A DNA stretch of 64,000 nucleotides from Cylicocyclus nassatus (lineage: Eukaryota; Nematoda; Chromadorea; Rhabditida; Strongylidae): positions 67,264,371 through 67,328,370 of the forward strand of contig CATQJL010000223.1 of the NCBI GenBank assembly GCA_958299035.1. The letters run 5' to 3'. How positions within the stretch are numbered: position 1 is the stretch's first letter; each line of letters starts with the position of its first letter. The translations under genes were made by a program, and so were the position numbers. This document shows, piece by piece, positions 49,814 through 59,955 of the stretch. The notes beneath the pieces were generated by a model that saw only the letters and a list, made by a program, of their open reading frames with translations, did no database searches and was not told where the DNA came from.

Positions 49814-52168
49814 TCAGGCTTCTTCAGTCTCTTCAATTTCATCTCCAACGCATTCAGCCTTCTCAATCACTAGTTTCTTAGTGATACTGCTCCCTTCGCT
49901 GCCTTCGATGACGACATCAACACCAGTGATCATATAAAACAATGAATCACCTTTGACGGAAGAAGCACGTCTCTTTTAGGGCAAAATGGTAAGTGCGGGT
50001 TTTTGCGCTGCAAAAGTACAATTCAAAAGTATCGCTTTTTTTAACGTGTGAGAACTCACAGTGCTCTCCCTATTGCTATTCTTGCACGGCCGCTCCAATC
50101 CACTCTTGCCTCCGAAAGCTTGTTGAAAATTTCTCGCAAGCGTCGTCCTCTTCTCCTAGGGACATCCATTACCTAAACTCTAGTACACATGAAGGTCTTT
50201 CGAGAATATACATACCTGTTTACATTTTGCTTATGTTCATTTGGGGTCCGCAGGAGTTCGCGGTACAGGCCCAGAGCGTCAAGTACGAAACCTAAATCAG
50301 TCATTGGAGTTAATGTACTTGAAGACACATCGACCTACTTATTAAGAAATCGACCATTCCTTCTGGAAGGTCTTTAAGATGATCAAATTTCCCCTTCTTC
50401 CCGCTCTGCCTACAGGCGTAGTTTTGAATTTCCGTTGGAGGTTCGCAGGCCTAAACGGCGATTTACGAGACAACCTTATCATCTTCATCTTTGCCGCTTA
50501 CATGTAAAAAGAAGTGCCGCAAAAAGTCGAGAACTAACAAGAAATGGTCCTGCTTATGAGCACGTTTTGGTCGCTGCCACTTTTCCATGACTTCGATCAT
50601 ATTCAACTCCTAATATTAAAACTTTTTTCTCGTTGACTGAAAATAACGTCCAGATCACCTTAAAGGGAGGGATACCCTGAAGATGTCAGATTCTGGATAG
50701 ATTACTCCTCTGTAATGAATCCCTCTGGCAACGTATTCTCTTTGTTTTTCGCAACGTGAAAATGAGTCCTTCTCAACTCTTTGTCCTGTTGCCTCAGCTT
50801 CGATAAAAGGGCGTTCATCTGCAGACAATTCCTATCCTTGAATCCGGTGAAATCACGCTTACTGTCAAGGACAATCCTGCTATACTATTTGTTTGTTCTC
50901 TTACGACACAAGTACTCAGATAATCGCCGGGGGCAGGCGGTCCGCAAACTCGCGCTTTTCTGCAGGCGGTCAGCAGAATTTTGGGGCGTGGCCAAACCTT
51001 CAGCGGGCGGTACTTCCGCGTTCTGCCAGCGGGCAGCAATACAGAATTTTCTGCGAGCGCTCGTCAAATAATATCTTCCAGCGAGCGCTGGCCAAACTTT
51101 CAGCAAGCGCTCGGACTCTTTTTAGGTGTTTTCGGGCGTACGTCGAGCGCAGGTAAGACTCTGTATGGCAGAGGTGTCACCGTTGGTTTAATTACTCAAG
51201 TTTGAGGTACTTTCTCTCAGCGGAAAGTACCTGGGGGTTGCGCGGTCCTCCACAAAGGAACGTACGGCCCTCGAAATTCTTGCATATTCTCGCGGAAAGT
51301 CCGCGAGAATGCGGCCACTGCGCCGCAGCTAATCCATAAAGAAACCGCGATCATTTGTCTTTAATTTTGCCAACTTTCTTCCAAATCTCTGCAAGCGGGT
51401 CGCAAAAAATCAACGAACTATTTTTCCGGTGCGCGCTTGCTCAAAATTCGCATGGCCGCCTGCCCCCGGCGGTTATCTGAGTAAGAGCTCGGACAACTGA
51501 GTCTGAAGAACATTGTACCGTTTCGACGCTTGTTTGCATGTTTTTCACGTGCTGCATATTAGTCTTGATATCGCTTATCTTTGATGTGAACATCTCCTTA
51601 AACTACATAATTATCCCTTTACCTCTCAGCAAAAGATGTAAATATCACCTCATTTTCGACAGTGATGTCAAACTGTCGTACAACTCTCCCTAACTTCGCA
51701 AGCGACACAGTGTTCTCCTCCAAGACTCGCTTTAAAGCCCCTAAAACACACAGTTACATCCCATTCCAGACATTAGAACGACATGAACGCATTAGAACGA
51801 CATGAACGCAAAGCTAACCTGTGGAAGATGTAGAAGAAGCGGGTATCGTTTGTGGCTGCAAGGAAGAAACTGGTGGAAAACTTTCAGTGCCCATACGGCG
51901 TTTGCGAGAATTGTTCCTGTTGATTTGACTGCTCGACACATTGGCTTGACTGTTGGATGAAGTGCCGATAGAGTCATCTGAAAGGATATTTTCTTTGTCC
52001 ACGTTTTCGTCTTCTGAAGTTTTCGTCTGCAAGACAGGGAAGCCGAATTTTGCAAGCTAACCAAGAAAAGAAGCGTAGAGGCTCAAGTAGTTCGGAGTAT
52101 ATTCTTTGTCGGAAGAGTACATGCCTGTCATAAGTTGCAAATTTATCTCTAAGAACTATGTTTCGCAT
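49814..52168 (-). pseudogene. Ten-exon gene inside the 3.65-kb element, broken by an insertion; possibly BEN-domain-like
   Basis: Exons: 52168-52121, 52026-51819, 51740-51649, 51596-51482 continuing at 50912-50905, 50831-50676, 50609-50502, 50450-50339, 50291-50216, 50155-50060 and 49970-49814. With the 567-bp insertion removed they total 1,176 nt, 391 residues plus TGA at 49816-49814. All nine introns have GT..AG and fitting phases, which chance would not give. Start MRNIVLRDKFATYD; then a serine/asparagine-rich segment with RNNSRKRRMG, a likely coiled coil (ALKRVLEENTVSLAKL, SDIKTNMQHVKNMQ), and a C-terminal part with FLRHFFLHACEPP, KKGKFDHLKDLPEGMVDF and RRRGRRLREIFNKL. That pattern recalls BEN domains (DNA-binding, chromatin), but this is only a resemblance. 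No DDE motif is apparent. With the insertion in place exon 4 runs into a stop soon after the junction, so this copy is probably non-functional unless the insert is spliced out. The acidic end is EIEETEEA. Confidence 0.65.
50915..51481. mobile_element. 567-bp nested element with CTCAGATAA ends
   Basis: The ends CTCAGATAAYCGCCGGGGGC and AGGCGG are inverted partners, with TA duplicated outside (50913-50914, 51482-51483). It interrupts exon 4 of the gene in the 3.65-kb element. The inside is GC-rich with repeats of agcgctc/gagcgct and gcgggc (51000-51150). Its first bases (CTCAGA) and TA target equal those of the host element, which suggests the same transposase. Confidence 0.8.
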
Positions 52169-52986
52169 AGAATTTGATGAAAGGTACTTAGCGGTTACGA
52201 ACCGCGAATGAATATGGAAAACAACATAGAGAGAGTTTATTAACTTCAGGAACCATATACATATGTTGCATCAGCAAAATCATCAAAGCTTAAAAAGATT
52301 TTGTCTTTCTTTGAATTCTATGAAGCTGGCCGCAGATTTATATACAGAGATAGGCTACCTTGTAAAATACTTATCACTCCTGGATTCGCCTCAAAAACAA
52401 CCCCAAAAAACAATTCTGAAGTTCTCAGAGGGAAGAGAGGATGCTCAGACAAGAAAGAAGTATGATTTTTTTCGTCCTGATAGTATTATACTTCTAAGAA
52501 AATGCAGCTAAAACAAAGCCTTTTAACAAGTTTTAGTGTTTGATTGGGGCATCTTATATTTCGGCCGATGGACTTGGCCAAATACTGTACATCGTTGACA
52601 TGAACTCAACACTGTTGGCAATTTGAGCATTGCAAACCCCCTTGCAAAAAACCTGGACTTACCTAGGCTGCAGGAATAATGGTAAGCCTAGCTTATGTTG
52701 ACTCATGAAATAACAGCGGAGCTTCCTTGGAAGTTGAGCTGAAAATGAAACTGACGCTTTCGGCAGCTATACAGAATGAACTCAATAATTTGAAATTGTA
52801 CTCGTTCAAACATGCGCCCGCGCTTCGAGACAAAATCGCAACAAAATCGGGATAAAACTAAAATGATGACTCCCGCCGGTGCACCGGATTTTCGTGCTAC
52901 CACCTATTTTGTGGGCGGATCTCCTGCGGGAGTCAATGGCGAATGTCTGAGTACGGACACCCTGTATATTACCATTTTATAGCTTA

Positions 52987-53273
52987 CTAGTTGACTTACC
53001 CGGCTCCGCCCGGCCCTGTCATTATTATATTCGTAATCAGCATGCTCGATTACCCCCTTTGCCAACTCCCAGCCCCGTAGCTCAAATTTTGCAAAAAATC
53101 GACAAAATCGATATCGATCGATGACGAAAAGTAGCCTATGGCACCCGCCCCGTCCCGAACTGTATGTGTGATAAGTTTGGTCCGGGTAGGTTGAGAAACG
53201 GAATTTTCTATTCGGAACATACGTACAGACAGACAGACAGACAGACAAACGGACATTCAGCTTTATATATAGA
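52987..53273 (-). mobile_element. Non-autonomous Helitron (H3), 287 bp
   Basis: On the minus strand it starts TCTATATATAAAGCTGAATG, contains (TGTC)n, the ATCGATCGAT and CTACGGGGCTGGGAGT motifs, and ends ..gggcggagccgggtaagtcaaCTAG before T. The base before the 5' TC is T rather than A. Confidence 0.7.
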
Positions 53274-53345
53274 ATCGTCAGGGTTGAGCGTGATATCAGC
53301 CACACATCCTTTGAAAACGACTTCCCCCACTTTGCGCACCTGTCG

Positions 53346-53504
53346 AAGGACCCTTCCCCCCCCCCCCCCTCCCCCTCCGCCCCTCCTTATCCTCCACTTT
53401 ACTTCTAGAATTTCTTGGGTGACATCTTCGGAAGAAATCAGCATTGTACCACGGTCCCGAAAAAGCGTCGTACAATTTTCGGCCATCACCGAATTATTCG
53501 CCAA
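53346..53504 (-). other. Low-complexity C-run next to a possible exon
   Basis: Positions 53355-53386 are almost all C. On the minus strand the sequence just upstream of the run reads MANNSVMAENCTTLF..SSEDVTQEILE before a possible donor gtaaag. It is about 35 codons with no partner exons found, so it is only a weak exon candidate. Confidence 0.2.
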
Positions 53505-53611
53505 TGACGTGCAATCTCAAAAATTTTCTTTGAAGTGAAAAGTTCGGAACTTATTATCTTTTAGAGTAGTTCAAGTCTGCTGATTTTTGTTGGTAAAATT
53601 AGGGTCGGAAA

Positions 53612-53684
53612 ATGCTTGACTCGCCCGTTTTTGATGCTGATTTCAAGTCTAGGATCAAAAATAAGCGGTTTGCGCACGCTAAAG
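53612..53684 (+). CDS. Possible first exon of an unknown gene
   Basis: ATG at 53612 follows a potential splice acceptor (..aaaattag, 53601), as in trans-spliced nematode messages. It encodes MLDSPVFDADFKSRIKNKRF and a few more residues before donor gtaacttaag. Downstream lie a MITE and the assembly gap, so no second exon could be placed. Weak evidence. Confidence 0.25.
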
Positions 53685-53789
53685 GTAACTTAAGTGAAAG
53701 TAGGGCTGCAAGGTTGTGCCTGATTATTAACTTTGTCTTCAATTTAGCTATTCCACCCAACTTTTATATCGTACGTCATCAACGTCTTA

Positions 53790-54018
53790 AGGGCCGGGCA
53801 TAGTTCACGCGATTTCAGTCGCTACGCGATTTGGCAATTCGCCAGAAGTCTTCAGATCCAAAACTAGCGAACTGCACATGCAGAGTGTGTATAACTTGCG
53901 TGGATTGCTAAAATGCCCCACATTCTGTACATTCAAAATGTGCTTACAGCGAGTTATGGACAGTTGAAATATTGCCAAATCGCGTCGCGATCGAAATCGC
54001 GTGATGTATGCCCGGCCC
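53790..54018. mobile_element. Harbinger-like MITE, complete
   Basis: The end AGGGCCGGGCATAGTTCACG is matched inverted on the right (cgtgatgtatgcccggccct), with TTA directly outside on both sides. Next inward is the inverted pair cgcgatttggcaattc against attgccaaatcgcg. It belongs to the same family as 1030-1200 and 59735-59955. Confidence 0.75.
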
Positions 54019-54174
54019 TTTAGGCTCTTTGATGGGGATTTGAGCTTGCTTCACTTCTTTGGCCTTTGTGGTGGTCCACGGATGAAAGAACTGAAGGTGA
54101 AAACGGATGGCAGGAATTAGACGACGCTTTTTTTCTTTCTAGTTTCTAGTAAAGCGATGGAAGTGAAATTCCTA

Positions 54175-54674
54175 NNNNNNNNNNNNNNNNNNNNNNNNNN
54201 NNNNNNNNNNNNNNNNNNNNNNNNNNNNNNNNNNNNNNNNNNNNNNNNNNNNNNNNNNNNNNNNNNNNNNNNNNNNNNNNNNNNNNNNNNNNNNNNNNNN
54301 NNNNNNNNNNNNNNNNNNNNNNNNNNNNNNNNNNNNNNNNNNNNNNNNNNNNNNNNNNNNNNNNNNNNNNNNNNNNNNNNNNNNNNNNNNNNNNNNNNNN
54401 NNNNNNNNNNNNNNNNNNNNNNNNNNNNNNNNNNNNNNNNNNNNNNNNNNNNNNNNNNNNNNNNNNNNNNNNNNNNNNNNNNNNNNNNNNNNNNNNNNNN
54501 NNNNNNNNNNNNNNNNNNNNNNNNNNNNNNNNNNNNNNNNNNNNNNNNNNNNNNNNNNNNNNNNNNNNNNNNNNNNNNNNNNNNNNNNNNNNNNNNNNNN
54601 NNNNNNNNNNNNNNNNNNNNNNNNNNNNNNNNNNNNNNNNNNNNNNNNNNNNNNNNNNNNNNNNNNNNNNNNNN
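54175..54674. other. Assembly gap, 500 Ns
   Basis: Exactly 500 N, a placeholder length, so the real distance is unknown. The ORFs reported across it are artefacts. Confidence 0.99.
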
Positions 54675-54699
54675 AAGCAGTGGTATCAACGCAGAGTAC
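54675..54699. other. SMART cDNA primer sequence (laboratory contaminant)
   Basis: The 25 bases directly after the gap begin AAGCAGTGGTATCAACGCAG and end with AGTAC. This is the standard SMART/SMARTer PCR primer used in cDNA or low-input amplification. The sequence next to it is intron 5 of the left ASP gene, so a primer-tagged fragment ended here and was built into the contig. Confidence 0.95.
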
Positions 54700-54742
54700 T
54701 GGTATTGTATTCTCGATGATGGGAATGCAGTACTGTTTTCAC

Positions 54743-55456
54743 CTGTGTGTAATGTCCAACTTTATTGTTGAAGAGTTTCATGCTGAACGTGAGGTCTTTG
54801 CCAACTCCGCGTTGTGCAAGCTCCCCAAACCATGATCTTGAAGCCTGTAATGATAGAAACGAGTTGCTTTCTTTGAGCAACAAGCAAAATGGCATTTTTC
54901 ACATCTTCGGCAGCTTTTACTGGGTCGTACGCTGAGCCGCGCATGTAGATGTTTTCTCCAAGATCTTCAGTATTTGAGTGCTGGAAGACACATTTAGCAG
55001 CGTGTTTCACAGCGTATTTCTCCACATCGCAATCGTACTTCTGGAATATCTCGCTACCACTTGCTGCCTATCATCAATGTTGTCAGAGAAAATACCAATT
55101 TGTTCATGGCAGCAGCTTTAGGAGCATAACCTCCATAACCGTCTTTAGCTTTTCCATTAGCCACCAGCGATCTGCATGCACCAGATGTGAACTCGTAGAA
55201 AGCAAAAAATCCTTCTCATTAGATCTCTTACCTTAGCTCGTTGTGAACGTCCAAGAACTTTTGACGGATCTGATCGTTCATGCCGCCATTTGCGGGGCAA
55301 ATACCTGTTAAAAAAGGCCTAACATTTATGGCAATAAGCAGCACGAACAGCTACTATACCTGCATAAGCAGTCGCGATTAGGCAGACCTGAAATGTTTAT
55401 CAAATTGCTTAGTCAAAATTGAGAAAGTAGCGACTTACCAATAGAACGGAACGCAT
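54743..55456 (-). CDS. Secreted CAP-domain (ASP/SCP-TAPS) protein, left copy, cut by the gap
   Basis: This is a near-identical inverted copy of the gene at 56359-57556. ATG at 55456 starts MRSVLLVCLIATAYAG, a signal peptide split by one intron. The next exons give FLDVHNELR, then KYDCDVEKYAVKHAAKCVF and ENIYMRGSAYDPVKAAED, then the exon ending NNKVGHYTQ at 54743. After that only the start of the next intron is left before the primer and the gap, so the two last exons (about 58 residues with the final cysteines) are missing from the assembly. This is a break in the assembly, not proof of a pseudogene. The CAP fold and secretion are inferred from motifs. Confidence 0.85.
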
Positions 55457-56358
55457 TTTGTGTGTGATGCTAGTCCTATGTGGCTGCTTTTATGCAGGTT
55501 GTGAGCTTTCACCCTTCTGACGTTGGCCATAAGGTGTGTCATCTTTGTGTCATCAATTTTGAAGATCTTCTGTTGGGATCTGTTATCATAGCTGTCTCAT
55601 AAGTGAATTCTGATGTCAAATAGAACACTGAGCGAAAAAAGCAAAGCAAAAAATACCAACGCCATCGACGTTGCCGATTGTTATAAATCTACCCTGTCGT
55701 AGACAAAACTCTGGTATACTGCAATGACTCGGTTAGCCCCACCAATCTGAGTATATTGGTAGAGATGTTAGCCTAGTGCACACAAAGAAATATGTGATAG
55801 TTTTTCTTGGGTTGATTACATTCCTATTAGACTAAGCTCCAATAACAGTCTAGATAGGGATCTACTCAACAGAGCCTCAAAATTTGGGTACTACAAACCG
55901 ACTATGAAAAGCAATACAGCAATGCACGCTACACTTGATCATCAAAGCAGCTATTGCTTGAAAGAAATCCGCATAGAGTGAAATGTTCAGAAAAAAGTGT
56001 TTCTTGGCGATCCAACCACCTCTAGCCTTATCCCAAATACAAGTAAAAGCGCCGTTCTAGCTTCGAATGCATCCAAAGCCTATGAAGCTAATGAAACATT
56101 GCTTCTTGCTTCGATGACAGCCTAGACTTTTTCATCGATCTCATCAACGTCAATGATTTCGTTCGTACTTTTTGCAATCAATGTTCTATTTGAAATCAGA
56201 ATTCACCTGATGTGCGAGGTACAGCTATGGTGACATTCCTTACACATCCCCCAGCAAATTCATAATGGAGAGATGACACACCTTATGGCCAACGTCAGAA
56301 GGGTGAAAGCTCACAACCTGCATAAAAGCAGCCACATAGAACTAGCATCACACACAAA
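55457..56358. promoter_or_regulatory. Shared divergent promoter region of the two ASP genes
   Basis: The 902 bp between the two start codons serve both directions. A TATA-like cataaaag lies 38 bp upstream of the right ATG (56321), and the mirrored copy lies at the same distance from the left ATG. No further motifs were identified. The promoter role is inferred from position. Confidence 0.45.
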
Positions 56359-57556
56359 ATGCGTTCCGTTCTATTGGTAAGTCGCTACTTTCTCAATTTT
56401 GACTAAGCAATTTGATAAACATTTCAGGTCTGCCTAATCGCGACTGCTTATGCAGGTATAGTAGCTCTTCGTGCTGCTTATTGCCAAAAATGTTAGGCCT
56501 TTTTTACCAGGTATTTGCCCCGCAAATGGCGGCATGAACGATCAGATCCGTCAAAAGTTCTTGGACGTTCACAACGAGCTAAGGTAAGAGATCTAATGAG
56601 AAGAATTTTTTGCTTTCTACGAGTTCACATCTGATGCATGCAGATCGCTGGTGGCTAATGGAAAAGCTAAAGACGGTTATGGAGGTTATGCTCCTAAAGC
56701 TGCTGCCATGAACAAATTGGTATTTTCTCTGACAACATTGATGATAGGCAGCAAGTGGTAGCGAGATATTCCAGAAGTACGATTGCGATGTGGAGAAATA
56801 CGCTGTGAAACACGCTGCTAAATGTGTCTTCCAGCACTCAAATACTGAAGATCTTGGAGAAAACATCTACATGCGCGGCTCAGCGTACGACCCAGTAAAA
56901 GCTGCCGAAGATGTGAAAAATGCCATTTTGTTTGTCGCTCAAAGAAAGCAACTCGTTTCTATCATTACAGGCTTCAAGATCATGGTTTGGGGAGCTTGCA
57001 CAACGCGGAGTTGGCAAAGACCTCACGTTCAGCATGAAACTCTTCAACAATAAAGTTGGACATTACACACAGGTGAAAACAGTACTGCATTCCCATCATC
57101 GAGAATACAATACCCTAGTTCTTCCTACAAAGCCACCACCACCCCGCACCCAAGAAGCAGTCGCAGCACTAGATTTGCGCCAATGCAGATGAACTATGCC
57201 CTTCCCACATAATGCCTTGCTTTGCACCATCTTGAAAGCTTCTCAATTACGTTAAAGAGTCTTTGCCTACTTGTTGTTAGTAGCAGAAATGATCTCAGAC
57301 AATATCATGGTTTCTTAAATACATAGATTTAGATGGTCTGGCAGTCTACAAAAGTCATTGGTTGCGCTGTTCAAAGCTGCCCCAGGATGACCTTAGCAGT
57401 CTGCAATTATAAAAAAGCGTAAGTAGAGTCGCTTTAATAAGCCACCAACAAGACTTCAATTTTAGAGGAAACATGCTTAATGCCAAAATCTACGAAACAG
57501 GTGCACCATGTTCGAAATGCCCAGGAGGATGCTCTGAAGGTCTATGCGTCGTTTAA
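56359..57556 (+). CDS. Activation-associated secreted protein (single CAP domain, ASP type)
   Basis: Eight exons join in frame: ATG 56359, then exons from about 56428, 56510, 56641, 56781, 56972, 57332 and 57467 to TAA 57554-57556, about 203 residues. Residues 1-15 form a signal peptide (MRSVLLVCLIATAYA). CAP-family marks follow in order: FLDVHNELR near residue 31, GENIYMRG near 95, GHYTQMVWQST near 141, VCNY near 168 and GNMLN near 175. The His of VHNELR, the Glu of GENIY and the His of GHYTQ are the usual cavity residues. Six or so cysteines lie in the last third (SCP, CNY, CSKCPGGCSEGLC). Hookworms secrete such proteins in quantity at host entry and in adults; their exact roles are mostly unsettled. 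A one-domain protein of this size is typical (ASP-2-like). Its head-to-head twin lies to the left. Confidence 0.92.
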
Positions 57557-57559
57557 ATT

Positions 57560-59150
57560 AGAAACTCGCAGAATAAACATCAAATGATGCATAGCAACGT
57601 ATGAGTGGAGTTTCACATGAAACGAAATCACAAATGATTATCTACATAACCACGCAAAAGAGTAGTTTAGAACATAACCACAACTATTAACAACATCTGT
57701 AGTTCCTTGTTCGTAAACTTTAGTCAATTTAATAAGTTATAGAAGTCATTTTCTGCGCAAAAGTCAATCTGAATGAGCTATCGAAACCTCTAAAAATTCA
57801 ATGAGATACACGAGGTGTTCTCTACAATGATATTTTTGCATATACGTTTCTGTTCTTAAAGCAAATTACATGGTCTTACTACCGTAATCTTTATCTGAAT
57901 TCCTTTCGAATGGTATCCCGATGACGCTCTCAAGAGTCTTCCAAAAAAATGCTTATGTACTTACCAAGTTTCATGCCGTATGGTCATCTGTGCTCTGCAC
58001 ACGAGCCATTTGAATTCACTTCTTCATTTACCAGTTTTGCAATATTTTTGGAAAAAATGCTTATTACACCTCCCACTCACGTACAATTTTCATAATATTA
58101 CAAACTTTGTTTCTACTAGCCTCTTTTCGTGCGCTTACGTAAGTTGATGCTATATCGTTACGCCTGCATTGAGAACTGATCATGTAATCATGCTGTTGAA
58201 CGGCACCGCTTATGCGACGTCGCGCACGCGGCAATTGGCGGCCGCGGCGTAGCGCGCGCGAACTCTGCTGTGCGTTGAGGCTTAAGGAAACCATTTCCCA
58301 GTGAACTAGATGTATAAGGTAATAAGCGGCCATTACAATTTATATATACTTTAGATAAGCCCTGCTACTGCTGTGCGGAATCTGGTGTTATCTTATAAAC
58401 TGCGGATTTTCTTATGATTTTATGTATGGTAGTAAAAAATGAGAAAAGGAGGGTCGTACTTGCGCCTGATCTAACTTTCTTCGGAGCTATTGAAGCTTGT
58501 TAGCTGCAAACTTGCTGTAATACGAGGCCATCCTTCCAGTTTTTATCATAAGAATATCAGGCTGTTTTATAAATTCTCTGGTAAGTTATAAAATTTTGAG
58601 CTCAAAAATTCCAGTTTTTGCTTATTAGGATCGCATCTAAATTTGCGAGAGCCTGATTCAAATTTTTTCGAGCTCACTGCTCCTCAAGGGCTGAAACTAT
58701 TTCTATGAATAAGCACTATGCTACAGAACCTGTTCTTTGCAGCCTCTCAGTCTTTTCCTGGCCTTAGATTTCGATTTTCCCTTCCGAAAACGATTTCCTC
58801 TTGCTTTTTCTACCAAAAACGATATCCAGCTTGTAATTTGCCCATCGTGCCGGGCCCTGTTCAGGACTTCGAAAGTTTATTTTTGATCCTTCTGGACGAG
58901 CTAATCCAAAACTACCGTATGTCCACAAATTACATTGCTAAATTGAAATTTCTCAAAAGAAAAAAATTTTCGGTTGCAATTTTCAAGAAATAAGGATTCT
59001 TCTTCCTTTAGCCTATATTTTCCATCCAATTAACTTATCAGTTCCAAGATAGCCGAAAAGGAAGAAGGTATCATTTAACTTCGCTAGGGAGGAAAGTGGT
59101 AACTCCAGATAGCTATTGAGCTAATCTTTATAAAAGGCCTGCACGCGTTC
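57560..59150. other. Intergenic DNA, no gene recognised
   Basis: A GC-rich island of about 90 bp lies at 58190-58275 (gcgacgtcgcgcacgcgg..gcgtagcgcgcgcg) in otherwise AT-rich DNA. The ORFs at 58064-58333 and 58718-58993 have no recognisable domain. Confidence 0.4.
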
Positions 59151-59154
59151 ACCT

Positions 59155-59370
59155 GCCTCTTCGAATACGAGGTAAAGGAAATTCATCGACGACTGCCCCG
59201 GCTCGTGCAACTACACCACCTTGTGCGTGCTTTTTCGGAGCCTTTCCAGCTTGACAGTACGCTGCGGCGCGCAGGGACTTAATAGATCGCAGCATTCCTG
59301 TCCTTTGACCTCTTTCGTTTGCTGAGCTTTTCACATCGTTTTTTCTTCTTTCAGTCATTCTTTCTAATGT
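59155..59370 (-). repeat. Repeat copy inverted relative to 62660-62850
   Basis: Text at 59180-59275 (aattcatcgacgactgc..cgtgcttttTcggagcctttccagcttgacagtacg) is the complement of 62765-62850 (cgtactgtcaagctggaaaggcttcaaaaaggcacg..gcagtcgtcgacgaata). The short ORFs in both copies read similar text (PALSSW-like), but with frame changes. Confidence 0.55.
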
Positions 59371-59734
59371 CTATGTGAGCCGGGTGAGTGTCTTTCATGA
59401 GGAAATCAGAGATGCGAGGTGTGAAGTCTCGCACCTCCGCGTCTTGCATACTGTAGAAGGAGGGGGAAGGGGACTTTCCATACGACTGCTCCCACATTAT
59501 TCTGACCTTTTGGCAGGATCCAATATTAACACTATTAGGCTTGGGCCAGCTGGCTCCCAGAAAAATGGCTATTTCAAAAGTTTTGCATTACTGCGAAATC
59601 AGGAAGGAGAATTTGGAGGCAGTATGAAATTGAAAATTTTCTTTTCGCTGTGAAAATTCATTTTTCATTTGAATCATCCGTAGTTTTTTTTTGTGAAAAA
59701 ACACTCTTCATGAAAGAATGGCTACGTTACGGTT

Positions 59735-59955
59735 AGGCCTCGGTCAGAGCCATGCGATTTCCGCGGTTCCTCAACAAGACAAACAGTTAGGACTTCATTG
59801 CATTCCGACCATCTTGCATTTCGGCTGTGATAATTAGTCACGATTGGAGAGCTATCACAACTATTGCAAGATGATCTAATGCAATAGACTCATGACTGTT
59901 TGTTTTTGTTGGAAGTATCGCGGCGGTGAAATTGCGTGAACTCTGCACGAGCCCT
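59735..59955. mobile_element. Harbinger-like foldback MITE, third copy
   Basis: The left end TTAGGCCTCGGTCAGAGCCA and the right end tgaactctgcacgagccc are inverted partners, with an inner hairpin (cttgcatttcggctgtgata.. against ..tatcacaactattgcaag) and outer pairs (aacaagacaaacagt / gactgtttgtttttgtt). Confidence 0.6.

Larger units (their letters stand above)
49300..52951. mobile_element. 3,652-bp TIR element carrying a spliced gene
   Basis: The left end is CTCAGACATTCGCCATTAAG followed by TCCCGCAGGA, and the right end carries the same 30 bases inverted with three differences. TA is duplicated outside (49298-49299, 52952-52953), at a position inside the terminal repeat of another MITE. Copies of the short motif acaaaatc stand just inside both ends (49381, 49424, 49458; 52830, 52841), as subterminal transposase-binding sites often do. 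The only coding content that I can assemble is a ten-exon minus-strand gene without an evident transposase. It therefore looks like a non-autonomous element with a captured gene, or an unfamiliar element whose own protein this is. Confidence 0.8.
48632..52966. mobile_element. CAGGGTGTCC foldback MITE interrupted by a 3.65-kb element
   Basis: TA plus CAGGGTGTCCGTAAAGTAT begins at 48632, and cggacaccctgTA ends at 52966. Removing 49300-52951 and one TA rejoins ..catactttA|cggacaccctgta exactly as the complement of the left end. The rejoined element is about 681 bp, nearly the same length as the intact relative at 61590-62272, and shares its inner arms (cttcaacttaaatttactgtatggagcgaatc; ggattacggtagaaactt). 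Confidence 0.85.
54700..57115. repeat. Palindrome with ASP genes on both arms
   Basis: Arms 54700-55545 and about 56271-57115 are inverted and nearly identical, introns included. The central 725 bp is also an inverted repeat but much more diverged: gtgaattctgatgtcaaatagaacactga at 55601 against its altered complement near 56180-56214. Identity thus falls toward the centre. Confidence 0.85.

Noticed and set aside
49205..50377. Plus-strand ORFs over the 3.65-kb element
   Set aside because: They are shadows of the minus-strand exons or subterminal repeats, without splice support.
54117..54771. ORFs of 190-204 codons across the gap
   Set aside because: They consist almost wholly of Ns.
54700..57115. 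The ASP palindrome as a pure amplification chimera
   Set aside because: Not accepted as the main reading because the centre is a diverged inverted repeat, although the nearby primer keeps the possibility open.
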